64,000 nucleotides of DNA from Metaphire vulgaris (GCA_018105865.1 CM030849.1:6846497-6910496), one strand, 5' to 3'. Positions 1 to 12,406 are shown, counted from the first letter of the stretch. Numbers and translations are program-made. Notes: generated by a model not told the origin, from the sequence alone.

Positions 1-751
1 GGAAATTCTCAAACTCTTTCGTTCGAGAGACCCATTTTCAAAGTAAGGATGAAAGGGGTCATCATACAAGGCTAAATTCATTGGAACATCATGATTGACG
101 ACCTCCTGTTTGAACCCAGTCCTCCCCTCTCTCTCTCCTTTCTCATGCATTTCCCTCTCACCTCATGACATTAGCCTATGGAAGGACAAGTCACAGTTGG
201 TGAATAGATATGCAAAAATTGAGGGGAGTGACGAAATGTTTGAATTAAAATCACATTTTCTTATGTCTCGATCTGCATTTTGTCAAATACTTTTAGGATT
301 GTCAATATATTCCGTCTCAAGTTTATTCTAAAGCGATCAAAATGCCACAAAAATGGCGAGCCATTTCAAATCACAAAGTTTTCAAAAATCTATACTCTGT
401 CGTAAAAATTTCCAAGGATTACAGAGTTTTCACGCAAAGCAATTAATACGTAAATCCGCGTCCCTCCTTTTTTACCAACAAATCATTCAATCATGTCAAT
501 GTGCAGGCTTCACGAAGTGATTTAGACAAAGAATTTCCAATCTACTTATTAACATTTGGTAGCAACTAGCCACTGTCACTGACAGTACGAGTCCGAGGCG
601 TATCAACAAATGATTACTGCCGAGTTTTATGAGAAATGGCTAAAAATTCGATCGTGAGATGAGCCTTGTCTTAAGATAACTGGTTTCTTGTATCATAAGT
701 TTTATATGCGACTTACATATTATAAAATTGATTGAAAGAAGAGAACAGATC
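1..751. other. Intergenic, nothing recognised
   Basis: No reading frame here resembles a protein I know, and I see no repeat structure. The 78-codon frame at 95-331 is low-complexity and has no context supporting it. Confidence 0.5.
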
Positions 752-1375
752 ATGAATTTAAGTTATGTGGGAAGGGACTAAAAGTTACAAACGAGGAGAA
801 AGATCTAGGGGTCATCATGCATAGCAGCCTAAAGCCATCTAGGCAATGTGCAGAGGCAGCTAATAAGGCCAACAAAATTATAGGTATGATCAAAAGAACG
901 ATAGTGAGCAGAGAGAAGGATGTAATAATAAGACTTTACAAGACATTGGTACGTCCACATTTAGAGTATTGTGTTCAAGCCTGGTGTCCATTCCTGAAGA
1001 AAGACATAGAGACCTTAGAAAGAGTGCAACACAGAGCAACAAAGATGATCAAGGGATATCACAAACTAACCTATGAGGAAGGGCTAAATCACTGTGGATT
1101 GACAACCCTGGAAAAAAGAAGAGAGAGGGGGGATTTGATCGAGACATACAAAATACTAACAAACAAAGTGGAAATACCAAAGGAAAGATTTTTTACAATG
1201 AAGCAGTATGATCGAACCAGAGGACACAGCATGAAACTGTTCAAGAAACGGGTTGGGGGACATAAACAGCATTTTTTTAGTGCAAGAGTGGTTGACAGAT
1301 GGAATGAACTGGATGAGGGGATAGTAATGGCTACAACTGTAAACGAGTTCAAAATAAACCTGATGAAGATCGTTC
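752..1375 (+). mobile_element. LINE fragment, C-terminal part of reverse transcriptase ORF (CR1/L2-like)
   Basis: The frame running through MHSSLKPSRQCAEAANKANK, LVRPHLEYCVQAWCP and VVDRWNELDE is the post-catalytic part of a non-LTR reverse transcriptase ORF, from the KDLGV region before the thumb to the C-terminal end. The coding frame can be followed upstream of the first ATG (KVTNEEKDLGV), so that ATG is not a real start. The catalytic YADD region is absent, so the copy is 5' truncated. Similarity to the copy at 21556-22215 is nearly base-for-base until about 1360. There this copy leaves the shared sequence and enters a CAA-repeat tract, so its 3' tail is lost. The near identity of the two copies indicates recent activity of the family. 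Confidence 0.85.
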
Positions 1376-1645
1376 GATGCAAGAAAGACAACAACAACAA
1401 CAACAACACCATAGTCAGGTCATATGTCTCAGCGACACTTATTCTCCTCTGCATGCATCGCACAGTACATTAAACCGTTTCCAAAGCATGTTCTCGAAAG
1501 CTATGATTCACCATCTCTATTGTCTTCATGTTTAATTAACAAGGCCCTTTAGGGGTGTTCAAAAAAATAAAATTTTCAAAAAGTTATGCCTACTGGACGG
1601 ATTGTCATGCTACTATCAATGTTGAATTCAGATACACTTTTTATT

Positions 1646-1939
1646 TCACATTTCTATGATGTCCTGAGGTCCCTCAAAGGCCTTGAACGCATACAAATTG
1701 CACGTCATCCATCGAGCCTGGTGAATGACTCTGGGTTTCATGAGGTGTACCCCGCGTGGAGGTGTTTCATCCAGAATGAGTAGATTGTTCTCTGCATATT
1801 CATGATAGTCGTCACGGGGCACGGTTCCAGATTCTCTTTGTGTCCAGATATTTCTCAGCTCCTGGACAACGTGACCCTTAACTTCTCTCAGCCAGGGATG
1901 GCATAGTTCGATTGTGTTGATTTGCATATGTTTGCCCAA
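1646..1939 (-). pseudogene. Transposon-encoded ORF remnant inside the long-TIR element
   Basis: This 97-codon frame contains RDDYHEYAENN and TPPRGVHLMKPRVIHQARWM. It reads like genuine protein sequence and resembles a conserved block I recall from uncharacterised transposon-derived proteins of invertebrates (RDDY...PPRG...HxARWM). The last 15 codons lie within the left inverted arm. It is too short to be a full transposase and I cannot assign an enzyme family. It is most likely a relic of the autonomous parent. Confidence 0.45.
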
Positions 1940-2131
1940 AGTAGCCTACCACATGTTGATTTTAATGTGGCAAACAGTCTATTGCCTGGTCCTGGTACTT
2001 AACCGAACTTCCAGCCAGCCCAAAATGCCAACTCAAGGACATGACGCCTGCAAGCGAGATAATATATATTTTTTTAAAATCCGGTGGCTGTTCCACCAGA
2101 GTAGCTGAACCTTTACATATGCCACTTTATG

Positions 2132-2285
2132 CCGTGGCGCGCAGAGAGTGGTGGGCGCCCGAGGCCAAGCCTAAAAAATGTTTGACGAGCAAAAAATGAA
2201 GGTCGCCGAGTCAATTTTGGCACCTCCATCTGGTCGGCGCCCGGGGCCACGCCCCCCCCCCACAAATCCTCTCTGCACGCTACTG
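2132..2285. mobile_element. hAT-type MITE nested in the long-TIR element
   Basis: The ends are similar inverted repeats (CCGTGGCGCGCAGAGAG and the complement of CTCTCTGCACGCTACTG). The flanks are near-identical 8-bp repeats ACTTTATG (2124-2131) and ACTCTATG (2286-2293). Inside, the phrases GACGAGCAAAAAA and GGTCGCCG, and the GC-rich block before the right end, are shared with the MITE at 56980-57277, so both belong to one family. Confidence 0.7.
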
Positions 2286-2679
2286 ACTCTATGGACATGG
2301 CCCAAAGATAATACAAACAAAATTAGTCTATTATGACATATCTATGATTATTTTAGAGAGTTATGAAGTATTTAGTCCCAATCATTGTGCATTTTCCCCA
2401 TGGTTTGGGGGTTCATGCATTCAAGGCCTTTGAGGGACCTCAGGACATCATAGAAATGTGAAATAAAAAGTGTATCTGAATTCAACATTGATAGTAGCAT
2501 GACAATCCGTCCACTAGGCATAACTTTTTGAAAATTTTATTTTTTTGAACACCCCTAAAGGCCCTTGCCTTATCCATAACCCGCATCGTTGTTACCAGAG
2601 ATACGGCGTATTTGATACGGAAATAGCATTTCACGAGATGTAGCATTATCTCCAATTTACACGCTTGCTTGATAGTGAC

Positions 2680-4500
2680 CAGACATCATCCAATTATTCT
2701 ATCACTGTTTCTCACATAATTCAATTACGGTTACCATCTGATTTCGTCTTCGCATTTCTACGCGTACTCGGTATCTAACAACATACACGAAGGCCTCAAT
2801 TACTGACACAACGGCAAATGATGCATATAAGTCCTGGTGTCTGGGTCATGGCCATTATCTTAGCTACCGGACTCTCAAATTTAAGTGAGTTGAAAATGTT
2901 GCTGCGCACAATTAAGCATAATCTGAATAGATCCGCTAATTAGAGGACTCGTCGTATCAACTGACAAAATAACAACTTGATCTGCAAATTCTAACCGCTT
3001 GAACTAAAAACGTCTGTTTACTAATTAATGGAAAAGAGAAACCCTCGAACGTGTCGGTGCAAATGTACTGTCCTTCACACATATCATACTCAGTGAACGG
3101 GATTTTCCCACATCCATTAGTGTAGGAAGTGTACATGATATTGCCAATATCATATTGTTATGTTCGGAAATACGATTGTAATCAGCAGCACAAAAGCCTC
3201 CATTATTAGCCAAGCCCATGTTCTGCGAGCATGCTAAATATTGCAGTTCTTGATACCATCATAGTTGGTTCATTAAAACTAAAACCTTTATCGATTTCGA
3301 ATGAAAATCTCAACTGTCAAAAAATTACTTGATCTGCAAATTCTAGTAGCTCATTATTAGCTAAGCCCATGTCTAGAAAGCGTGCTAAATATTGTAGTTA
3401 CGGCTGTCAACAGGGTTGGTTCGTTATAACCAGAGACGTCATTTGGCCTACAAGAGGCTTTGTCCCCTGATTTTTATAGAAACATTTTTTCACGATTTTT
3501 TGTGTTTTTATATTCATTGTGTTGTCAATAATAATTGTTTTTAGAATTGTATTACAATCACTGGCATGACTATGTAGTATCGTATGTAGCATGTACTGTG
3601 AACAAAACCAATTTGCATACAGCATAGATATTTCTAAAAATACTGCCTCACTTGCAGTAGAAAGTCTTTCCCCCTGGAAAACAATAAAATAACGGTCCTG
3701 ATTAAAACTAATACTTTTATCAATTTCCAGTGAAAATATGGCTTGGTCTGTGTTCTTCTTCGTCTATTTCGTGCTTTCATATGGCACAGTTTTTGAGGCT
3801 GGACAATGTACGATTTCCAGTTGAGAAGTTTCTATCCCAGAATCTGAATAAAGAATTCAGGTTAGTCTTGATATTGTGATCGTTTCACATGTTATAGGCC
3901 TAACGGCATAATTTTCCTCGTGATTTCATATAAAGCGGCATCATCCATAGGTCATATCACTATTTCTCTCATGTTATAATGGTTGCCATCAGCTTCTTCT
4001 TGGCATATTCAGAATCAACAACACAATGTACAGTGCGATCGATCCTTAACTATGGACAAATATATCATCCGTCCACCTGACTAGTCTGTGGCTTGTATCA
4101 TGGCTACCGGATACGCAAAGAAAATGTCGCGCGCAATTAAACACAATCTGAATTCATCCGCCAATCAGAATTAGGTCTGTATATTCAAATGGCCTTGAAA
4201 TGCGAGTGTCTGTTTCCCGAATAAAGAGGGGAAAACCTGAGATGTCTATTGTGATAATGGACCACAAACTGTGCAGTGCACAGTGCACATGCCATACACA
4301 AAAACGGGATTTTCCAGTAGGCCTAATCAGTTTTGTAGGAAGTAAATATGATATTGGAGTATTCGGAGGCATGATGACAATCAGCAGTTTGCAAACCACA
4401 AATCGTCATTAAAAATGTCATGGTCTTTGAGTGTTTCAAGCATTGTAGATACTCACATCAACATAGTTAGTTCGTTAAAGCTAAAACTTTACTTGTCTAG
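2680..4500 (+). repeat. Tandem duplication of the fibrinogen-gene 5' region (~1.3 kb unit)
   Basis: The stretch about 2680-3330 re-aligns with about 3960-4500. Shared landmarks in order are GGCTACCGGA, a CACAATTAAGCATAATCTGAA-like block, ACGGGATTTTCC, TAGGAAGT with ATGATATTG, and GTTCATTAAAACTAAAA ahead of TGAAAAT. A third partial copy of the last module lies at about 3350-3425. These are successive duplicates of the DNA just 5' of the fibrinogen-domain gene and probably include its promoter. Confidence 0.65.
3738..3824 (+). pseudogene. Decayed first exon of a fibrinogen-related gene
   Basis: The frame starts with MAWSVFFFVYFVLS, which parallels [15 protein letters not shown] of the intact gene at 4548, including the preceding TGAAAATATG context. 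It reaches a stop codon after 28 codons. The bases after the stop still resemble the intact exon (ATCTGAA, CAGGTTAGTCTTGA), but no coiled-coil coding region follows. I read this as the 5' end of a duplicate gene whose body was lost, not a functional peptide. Confidence 0.65.
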
Positions 4501-4547
4501 CTACGTGTATACTGCAATCTACTGCATAATCAAATTGGAATGAAAAT

Positions 4548-7500
4548 ATGATTTGGTTTTTGTTCGTTTCCGTTCATTTTGTGCTTTCATTTAGCACAGT
4601 GCCTGGGCAATGTAAGGTTTTCAGTTACGCACTTTCTGTCTCAGGATCTGAAGAGAGTCGTCAGTTTAGTCTTGAAGAACATGACCACAGATTGGAGACA
4701 ATGAACAAGAATATGTGCTCAGAGTTTGCGAAACTAGAAGCAGCTGTGAACAGAACCAATGTAAGAGGCCAAGAAGAGCTTTGGCGGGATTTGAAGACGA
4801 TGCACTACAACATGACACTCAATTTAGAGAGAGTCAGTGAAAAGATTCCTGAGAGGTTTGAGTGTCATACAACTAAGGATCATAAAGAGTATATTAGGCT
4901 TCTGAATTTAAGCCTGACATCGATGACCGCAAGAACTGAAGAGCGTATTCAAGCTGTAAACGAAAACCTTCAAAACATAAACATAAATTTATTTGAGGAA
5001 TTCCAGGTGATGGAGGAGAAATTGTCCTCATTGATAAACGAAAGCGTTGTTGCCGTATTGAGAGAACTTAACCAGAAAATTCAGACTCTTAATGAAGCGC
5101 TTTCGACTGCAATCGATGGAATCAATGAGAAACTGAATGCTACACTTGATCGCGTGAAAGACAGCAATCAATCTGTAGAGTTTCAAGGTAAGAAAATGAA
5201 TCATGCATTTAATGAACGAGTTTGTCAAATAGGCTACATACAACGCCAACTGCAGCAAAACAAGCCATTTCCCAAAATTACTTTCAATTGTATATAATTT
5301 GTAATGAAATGTTTTATGTCATAAACTAGTGAAACAATTGGGGAAAAAATTTTCCGAATGCTCCAAACACTACCTAAGAGTGCATTGATGTTATTTTAAC
5401 AACGTTTTGATTCTTCGACTTGAAGCAAGGAATGAAGTTGTCCCGTTCTTTGCAGAAAATATCGAATCATCCGTGGCTTATTAATTAAAATAATTATATA
5501 CGCAGAGTCTTTCCTTTTGGCTACAGACTGTCATGAAACTCACGATATTCGTGTGTCTGAAATTGAATATTTTGCCACTTTCTTAGATCACTGCCGAAAT
5601 ACTTTCACTGTGTGCGACTGTTCTGATGTCAAAGCCAATGGCTACATAACGAATGGAGTCTATCGCATCTACGTCGTTGATAAGGGTCAACGATATTATG
5701 CCAACGCATATTGCGATATGACAACGACAAACGGCCCGTGGACAGTAAGATTAATAATTAAAATATCAGCACTGACGTTTTTAGATAATGGTATATTTAT
5801 TAAATTTTCTAAACCGAATCATCATGTCTTACAGTAGACCTAGCTTTAAATTCTCATTGAAAATGTTTGTCAAAAATCACCAAGATAGAGATAAATTGCT
5901 TTCAAATTGATTTCTAATCTAAAAACACTATTGTCACGGCAAAAATAAACAGATTCTGTATTAGATTTTTCAAAGACGAAAAGATGGCAGCGTAGATTTC
6001 TACAGAGATTGGAACGAGTATGCAGATGGATTCGGAAATCCAGATGGAGAATTCTGGCTGGGTAAATAGAGTTCCTCGTCTTTAATTAATATAAAGTTGT
6101 ATATGAATCTCTGAAGAGTGCATGGAATAGGTTATTGATTAGGGAATATATGGTTGAAAACGCTTTGCCAAATATATTTCATATTAAGAATATTTACCGC
6201 TACGCTAATTTTGCGCAATAAGTCCAGCATAGAAACACCTAAGTCATAGGATAACAACTTGCGAAATACAGTACATATCAATTTAGAGTCGTCCATATTA
6301 GAAAATTCACAAGCATTTTGGAATTGCTTACGCCAATAATATCGTGAAAATTGAATTTAGTTTTTTGTATTCCAAAAACGAGAAATAAGCCATTTTCACC
6401 TGATTTCTGACAGTGCGACTTTCCTAAATCCCGAAAACAAGATAACTAAATCCCGAAAATAAGATAACTTCAGAAGATTTATTACGCACCTAGCATCAGG
6501 AAGCGAACAAGGTCAATGGCGTAAGTTCACAGCAGGCATTCAGCCTAATCAAAGCCCATAAACCCTAACTTTGTAGACCCATCCTAACCCCAGAAATATG
6601 CCTATTTTGTAGTTTTAATAAGGGCCGGCCTATGGAAATAACGATTTTAGAGATCGCGGTATTTCAAAGCGAGATATTACTGACGTCTACCTTTCGGGAT
6701 AAGAGTATGGCCCCCAAAAATTGAAGCATTTTAGCGCGGTGGTCGTGGATAAATGTATGCATATTTATTAATTAACGTCGATGAAAAGGCAGCAAGAGTT
6801 GAAATGTAGAGATAAAGAGATAAAGACTCAAGATTTTTGATTAATTTTGGAAAGGAGGAATTTGGAGACATATTGGTCAACGGAAACATAATAGGAACCA
6901 TCCAAATAGTGTTAAAACTTTCGCATCTGAAATAAACAGGCAACCTGATCTTATGGCGCCAAAACCTTGGTTGAACTGAATCTGGTATAGGCTCCAGAAG
7001 CAGTTGTAGGGGTACTAGGCCCAACCAGGCCCCGCATCCGCATCCTCATCCATTCATATTAGCTTACTTTATTTATAGATACCTATATCAACGGGAACTG
7101 TGTTCTCTCTTGGTATCTACAGTCTTTCCAACTTGAAGCAATATAATATAGACCCTAATTAAGGATTTATAAAATTTTTAACTCATTTTTTTCTCATGAT
7201 CATTGCGCTTATGATTTTTCCACATGATCATTATAATATACTATACCGGTCATGCCGGATAAAAACGTAGAAAAATTTCGAAATCTGACAAAAGGATTCA
7301 ATAGTTTGAACAGAGTACCTCAAAAAATCTTCCTGACATGCGCTCCGCAGGATTTCACAGTCTTTTCTCTTTCTGAATAATAAAATATTGTGTCATTCTG
7401 TCTATCAATAATACAAGTTACAATAAGTGATTAGTACTATAATTCATATTGAGACAATTTCTACAGCGCTGTCATAGAGCTCGAGCCATCAAAGTGAAGG

Positions 7501-10500
7501 TTATTTTAACAACATCACTTGAAAATATGCGAATCAAATGAAACTTCAAATATTTTATGAATAGCAGAATAAGGTGCTTAATAATTATATCAATTAAATG
7601 GAGTATATTAAATTAAATATTTGTTTAATGCCACAGTAGATAGATGGAAGCAATTAGATAAAAATGCAGTACAAGAAAATAGTGCGAATGGGTTATTAGG
7701 ATAGGCATTCAAAGGTAGGCCATGTTAAATTAATAATAAATGAAAGTTTTAACACTATTTGGATGGTTCCTATTATGTTTCCGTTGACCAATATGTCTCC
7801 AAAATTAATATTAAATTAATATTCATATATTGATAATAATGCATAATTATCAAGAAGAGCTGACATTTAATATGCGAGATGTTTTTGCTTTACAATATTA
7901 TATGCTTCAATATATATTTGCTCAGTGGCGGTTCCACGTGGGGGATGAGCGGGGATGCATCCCCACCTGACTTCCGGGCTTACTTTTTTTGCGTGTGAAA
8001 ACTATTTTTGGGTAAAAGTCTAGTAAAGTTACGGGTAAAAATTACCAAAATTACGGATGACCTTTTTACTTGTCCGCTTATTTTTCGCGGTAAAAGTGGT
8101 CAAATTAGGGATGCAATTCCCTTTTGTCTGCCTTTTTGAGCAAAGTTTATTGATTTGTTTCCTTCTATTTTATCCTCCACCAACTTCCTATGAATTCATT
8201 TTATCCCTCACCCCATCAAGAAATCCTGGAACCGCCACTGTATTTGCTTTATGTCGATTTACTCTGAAAGGCAACAGTTGTAGCAAACTCGATATAAGAA
8301 AGGTGGAATGGAGGGTTGAATAAGTGACAGTGGCTTTTAACAAAGTATAAGTTCTACAAAGACACTTAAAACCAAGCTATTATTATTATTTTTAATTATT
8401 AGAATGAGTGATAAATAAAAAAAATCCTCTAATTCAAAATTCACTAAAAATAGTGATAAACGAAAAGTTTCGAAATATTTCAAATGGACGACAGTAGGCC
8501 TAAATGTCCTGCAATTTGCCTTAAACTTGTAGGCTAACTTATTGTGACGAAATTAGGTTATAGCGTAGAACCCCTAGTAGCAATAGACGCAAGTGAGCGA
8601 TTAATAATTCATGAGCTTAATCCTTTAACAGGTAGCCTCACGCATAGGTAGTCAAGCCTAGTATAATAATGATAGATTGACCGAGTAGAGCAGTAAGGCT
8701 AAGAGATAGGCGATTAATGTATAGCGCGCAGCAATTAAAGAGCAGCGATTAGTGCGAGCTAGTGAGATGAGTGCACGCGTTAGTGGCCGGCAGAAATCGT
8801 ATAAATAACCGGTTCTGCTACAGATCAGGACCGATTGCCGAGGCGGCGTGTGAGAGAGAAAGGAAAGGTGCGTATATGTGTTTTGTATAATGCCCTATGC
8901 ACCCTTTGCATCCTGTGCACCCATAGGAACAGAGCACCCAGAAGTTAAAGAAGCACCCTTGCGATTAAGGGCACCTTTGGAAGAAGCACCGTAGGTGCGG
9001 TGCGACAGGTGCTGAGCTATAGGTCCGGAGAGAGACAAAGTGCACGGATAGAGTTAAGGTGCACGGTGAGAGGTAAGGTGCACAGAGAGAGGCAAGGTGC
9101 ACGGAGAGTTGAAGCGTAGATAAGGGGACGATATAAGAGAGGATTTGAGTGTGGAGCATCGGAAGAAAGTACAGAGTAGTGCGCAGAGTGACAGGTGGTA
9201 GCAAGGGAGCCTGAGATCTTAGCCAAAAAGTTAAGACGAACGACCACGTGCCTTAGTCATAACCCCGTGTGCGCCGAACCGGGCGGAGCCATCTTGAGTT
9301 TAGGAGGCGTAGGAACCTCGATAGGCCCGGTTCGCCACATTATAACTTATGACTTGAATAAATTATTTGCAATTCATGCGCGAATGGATAATCTCTATTC
9401 AGTGTTTATAACAAATTTAGAATATAGAAAATGTCGAATGGATGGTTGAATGAATGACAGTGATTTATAACATAGCATTAATCCTACAAAACCACTTAAA
9501 ATCCAGTTTTTACCATTAATGTTAATTCGTCTTTAACTTATGACTTGAATAAATAAATTGCCATTCATGCTGAACTGAAAAATTGCTATTCAATATAAAG
9601 ATGCCATTGATATTGTTGCATAAGGCACAACATTGAGTCAATTCTCTAAATTCAATCCAATAAAATGAATTCAAAGAACGTATATATTTTTGTCTAGGAA
9701 ACGATTTTCTCCACCTTTTGACATCAAAGAGAAGATACCGACTGAGAATTGATATGGAAGATTTCGAAGGAGAAAATCGTTATGCAGAATATTCGACATT
9801 CAACATCAGTTCATCTGCGGACAAATACAGACTCAGTATAGGAAATTATTCTGGAAATTCTGGAGGTTATTTCATCTTTAGACATATTTACCTGAAAATT
9901 AGTCTTAAAATAGGATTTTCAGTAACAGTCAATTCCAGAGCGTTGATTTAAGCTAAGCTTAGGCACAGTCAATAATATTGTGGACCGGAGATCAGGGGTT
10001 GAAGAGATCTGACTTAGTCAAAGGCAGAAGTTATAAGAAGAAACAGCACATAGACTCATATCTTAAGACATCCAGCAATATAGGTTTGCTTTTGAAAACT
10101 TACGTTAGACTATAATGATCGACGTCGGACCAGTTAAAACAGTCAAATGCATTTAATATGACGGGCAATTGAGGGATATTTTAAAATACGTTGCACTCGA
10201 AAGTTAATGAGACGACGTCTATTTCTCTAATTGTATATTCAGACATTAAACGAAGAAAGGTCAAACTGCCTTTGACGGGCAAAATTTATCACCGTTCGTA
10301 AAAAATTGCCTTGCTTCGATGCGTTAATTGTGATCCATTGTCACTGTTCGTCACTGTTGCTGCCGAAAATGGCGCCCGCGTCTATGCGAAATACGTCTAA
10401 TATTGGGATGCGAAATGTCAGATGAATGTGATCGGCGTACAGTACATGTATATTCATTGAATCTATTTATCCATAGCGCTCTATTTCGTCTGTGATATCA

Positions 10501-10792
10501 TTTGATGTCTTGATCGATCGTTTTATTGATTTCAGGAGATTGTCTTAATACTTCGAATGGCTATCGATTCACCACAAAAGACAACGATAATGACGCATAC
10601 TATGCGAACTGCGCTGTCTATGCTAGTGGAGCTTGGTGGTACAGTAAATGTTTATTGTCCAATCTCAACGGTCTCTATCTACGCGGACATTATACGCCAA
10701 AGGCTCTTAACGACCAAAGAGGAATTCTGTGGTATGAATGGCACGGCAACCATTATTCACTGAAGACGACTGAGATGAAAATCTCTTTTTAA
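4548..10792 (+). CDS. Secreted fibrinogen-related protein (coiled coil + fibrinogen C-terminal domain), 5 exons
   Basis: Join 4548-5187, 5527-5744, 5965-6061, 9698-9865, 10536-10792; all introns are GT-AG and the frame is kept, giving 459 aa. The product starts with a hydrophobic signal peptide (to about residue 20). A helical coiled-coil stalk with at least six N-glycosylation sequons (NRT, NMT, NLS, NES, NAT, NQS) runs to about residue 213. The fibrinogen domain spans about 245-459, with [14 protein letters not shown], a Ca-site-like KDNDND (389-394), and the Cys pair 400/413 around AWWY. Related ficolins, tachylectins and invertebrate FREPs bind acetylated or microbial glycans outside the cell. 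That role is inferred here. Cys377 sits where many family members have a small residue. Exon 1 also reads through its donor to a stop at 5297, which would give a stalk-only protein if unspliced. Intron 3 (3.6 kb) is filled by repeats. Confidence 0.88.
6862..7802. repeat. 61-bp perfect inverted repeat, 819-bp spacer, in intron 3
   Basis: 6862-6922 is the exact reverse complement of 7742-7802. If transcribed within the intron it would form a long hairpin. It could be the arms of a foldback element, but I see no target duplication at the outer edges. Confidence 0.85.
7923..8240. mobile_element. hAT-type nonautonomous element, 318 bp
   Basis: It begins CAGTGGCGGTTCCACG and ends with the complement of CAGTGGCGGTTCCAGG. 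The 8-bp target duplication TATTTGCT is perfect (7915-7922, 8241-8248). It has no coding capacity and sits in intron 3 of the fibrinogen-related gene. Confidence 0.9.
8290..9600 (+). repeat. Direct repeats flanking a solo LTR
   Basis: 8295-8375 (GGTGGAATGGAGGGTTGAAT, AGTGACAGTGGCTTTTAACA) recurs at about 9425-9505. The phrase AACTTATGACTTGAATAAAT occurs at 9345 and again at 9536. The intron therefore contains a diverged local duplication into which the LTR at 8543-9339 fell. Confidence 0.55.
8543..9339 (+). mobile_element. Probable solo LTR (797 bp)
   Basis: The segment starts TGTGACG and ends CGCCACA (imperfect inverted ends of the TG...CA type) and is flanked by TTAT on both sides (8539-8542, 9340-9343). 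A TATA-like TATAAATAACC at about 8810 fits an LTR promoter. Short AAGGTGCACGG-type tandem units fill about 9040-9110. No internal retroelement coding region adjoins it. The 4-bp duplication is weak evidence by itself. Confidence 0.5.
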
Positions 10793-11939
10793 GTTTAGAA
10801 GCGATGACTTTATTAACATTTTAGACGGATTACTATACATTTAAATCTAATTATTTGACGAATGCACCAAATACTGAACTATTAGGCCTACTTAATGAAA
10901 CGTTTACTAATTTGTATTCAATGCATTGAGATCCACTGCGCTGATAAATTATGTTATATATTGCATAATTTGCATTGCATCGGTCTTGACAATATTATTT
11001 TAACGGAATAATATGATATTGCCATGTATTGTAATTTGTTCAGCAATACTTGTATTCTCGAGTCCACTTTCATATATTGCACTCTCTGCTTATTATAGTA
11101 CTCCCCATAAAGAGCGTCCGATGAGAAAAAGTATGTCAAAGGTACTGTATTATTAGATGTCATTATTTAGATAATTATCATGTGACTGCTATGAAATGCT
11201 GTAATTATCATACTGTAGATTCTAATTGCCATGTCTACCTGTTTGCTAGAATGTATCGTTCACAGTTGCATTTAGCTCTCTATATAGTCTGAACTTTATT
11301 CGACCTACAGTATATTCTTTGCTGTATCTATTGTTTCTCTTTTCTCTGTATCATATAAATATTCAAGTTTTCAGAATAAGATTCGCTCTAATACAACTTT
11401 TAGTTTATGTTAATTTAGAAGACAGAATCAAGCAATGATATCAGTGATCAAACTATCATCTCCGATATAAAGTCCACACGCTATTACAAAGTGTGCTTTA
11501 TCATGGGTTATCTCCATTTGGGGCGAAAGTCCTTTAAGTTAGGCAGACAAACTGGTAGACAGACAGAAACAGACAGACATACAGACATAGAACTGGAAAG
11601 AGGTAAAAGGATATCTGATGGCGATTCATTTGATTTTTAAAGACTTTTCTGAATGAATAAATGAACGCCAGCACCAACCACTCACCGGAAGTAGGCGCCT
11701 CTGAGTGATCCTTCAGAAGAGGCGCTATTTTGTTACATTACATTACCGAAAGTGTTTCAGTGCTTGCTCGTACTCGCTTGATCTTCCAATAATGGACTCT
11801 ACCATAAATTTTCCAGGCAGTGTAATATGTTATTTAACAGAAAGCACTTCCAAGTGGTTCTGAATTTAAATTATAAAAACTACATATAAGTCTTCTAAAC
11901 GCTGGCTGCAACACTTTTCTATAATAGCCTATACTAGAT
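10793..11939. other. Downstream DNA of the fibrinogen-related gene
   Basis: It presumably holds the 3' UTR. An AATAAA lies in TGAATGAATAAATG at about 11651, which is far for a short UTR. A short CAGA-rich microsatellite is at about 11545-11590. No other coding region is recognised. Confidence 0.4.
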
Positions 11940-12135
11940 CAGTGGCGGTTCCAAGAATTTATCAGTGTTTTGTTTTGACCACTATAATAATGATGAAAAG
12001 GCTGACAAGGAAAAATATCATCAGGGATAGCGACTCGAACCCGGTAAACAATGAAAACGCTGACAAACAAACGAAATTCGGTGGTGCTATAAAGCCCCAG
12101 TCATCCACAACGTGGAAACGCACGTGTACAAGATG
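11940..12135. mobile_element. Single end of a hAT-type MITE
   Basis: The sequence begins CAGTGGCGGTTCCAAG like the elements at 7923 and 13433, but no matching right end was found. The right boundary given is arbitrary. Confidence 0.35.
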
Positions 12136-12406
12136 ATGGCATGCACGCCACCTAGTGCCATACATTTCAACTAGTTCTCAACAGATAAATATGTACGGAT
12201 TCAAGCTGAGTTCAAAGATGCCATTTAAACTACCTCCTCTCTTCTCTTATACATACAAACCTACACGCATGTCAAAGCTTCTCCGACTCGTTCAAAATAA
12301 CATACAGTAATACAGGTACATTTATGTTTAACTATCCACAAATAATATAAGCGAATATTAAGCATCATAAATCATTTTTATAAATGGAAACTAATCCTTC
12401 TTCCTT

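Larger units (their letters stand above)
1550..2557. mobile_element. Long-TIR DNA transposon, Mutator-like, 1008 bp
   Basis: The element has inverted arms of about 142 bp (1550-1691 and 2416-2557) that differ at only a few positions. It is flanked by a perfect 9-bp direct repeat AAGGCCCTT at 1541-1549 and 2558-2566. The ends read TAGGGGTGTTC inward. Long arms plus a 9-bp target duplication are the hallmark of Mutator-like (MULE) elements, so I infer that superfamily. Its centre carries an ORF remnant (1646-1939, -) and a nested MITE (2132-2285). Confidence 0.75.

Noticed and set aside
817..1473. Host gene starting at the ATG at 817
   Set aside because: The frame is a LINE fragment that continues upstream of that ATG and has a near-identical second copy at 21556.
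6731..7024. 97-codon minus-strand ORF in intron 3
   Set aside because: Partly formed by the inverted-repeat arm; no family recognised, so not called a gene.
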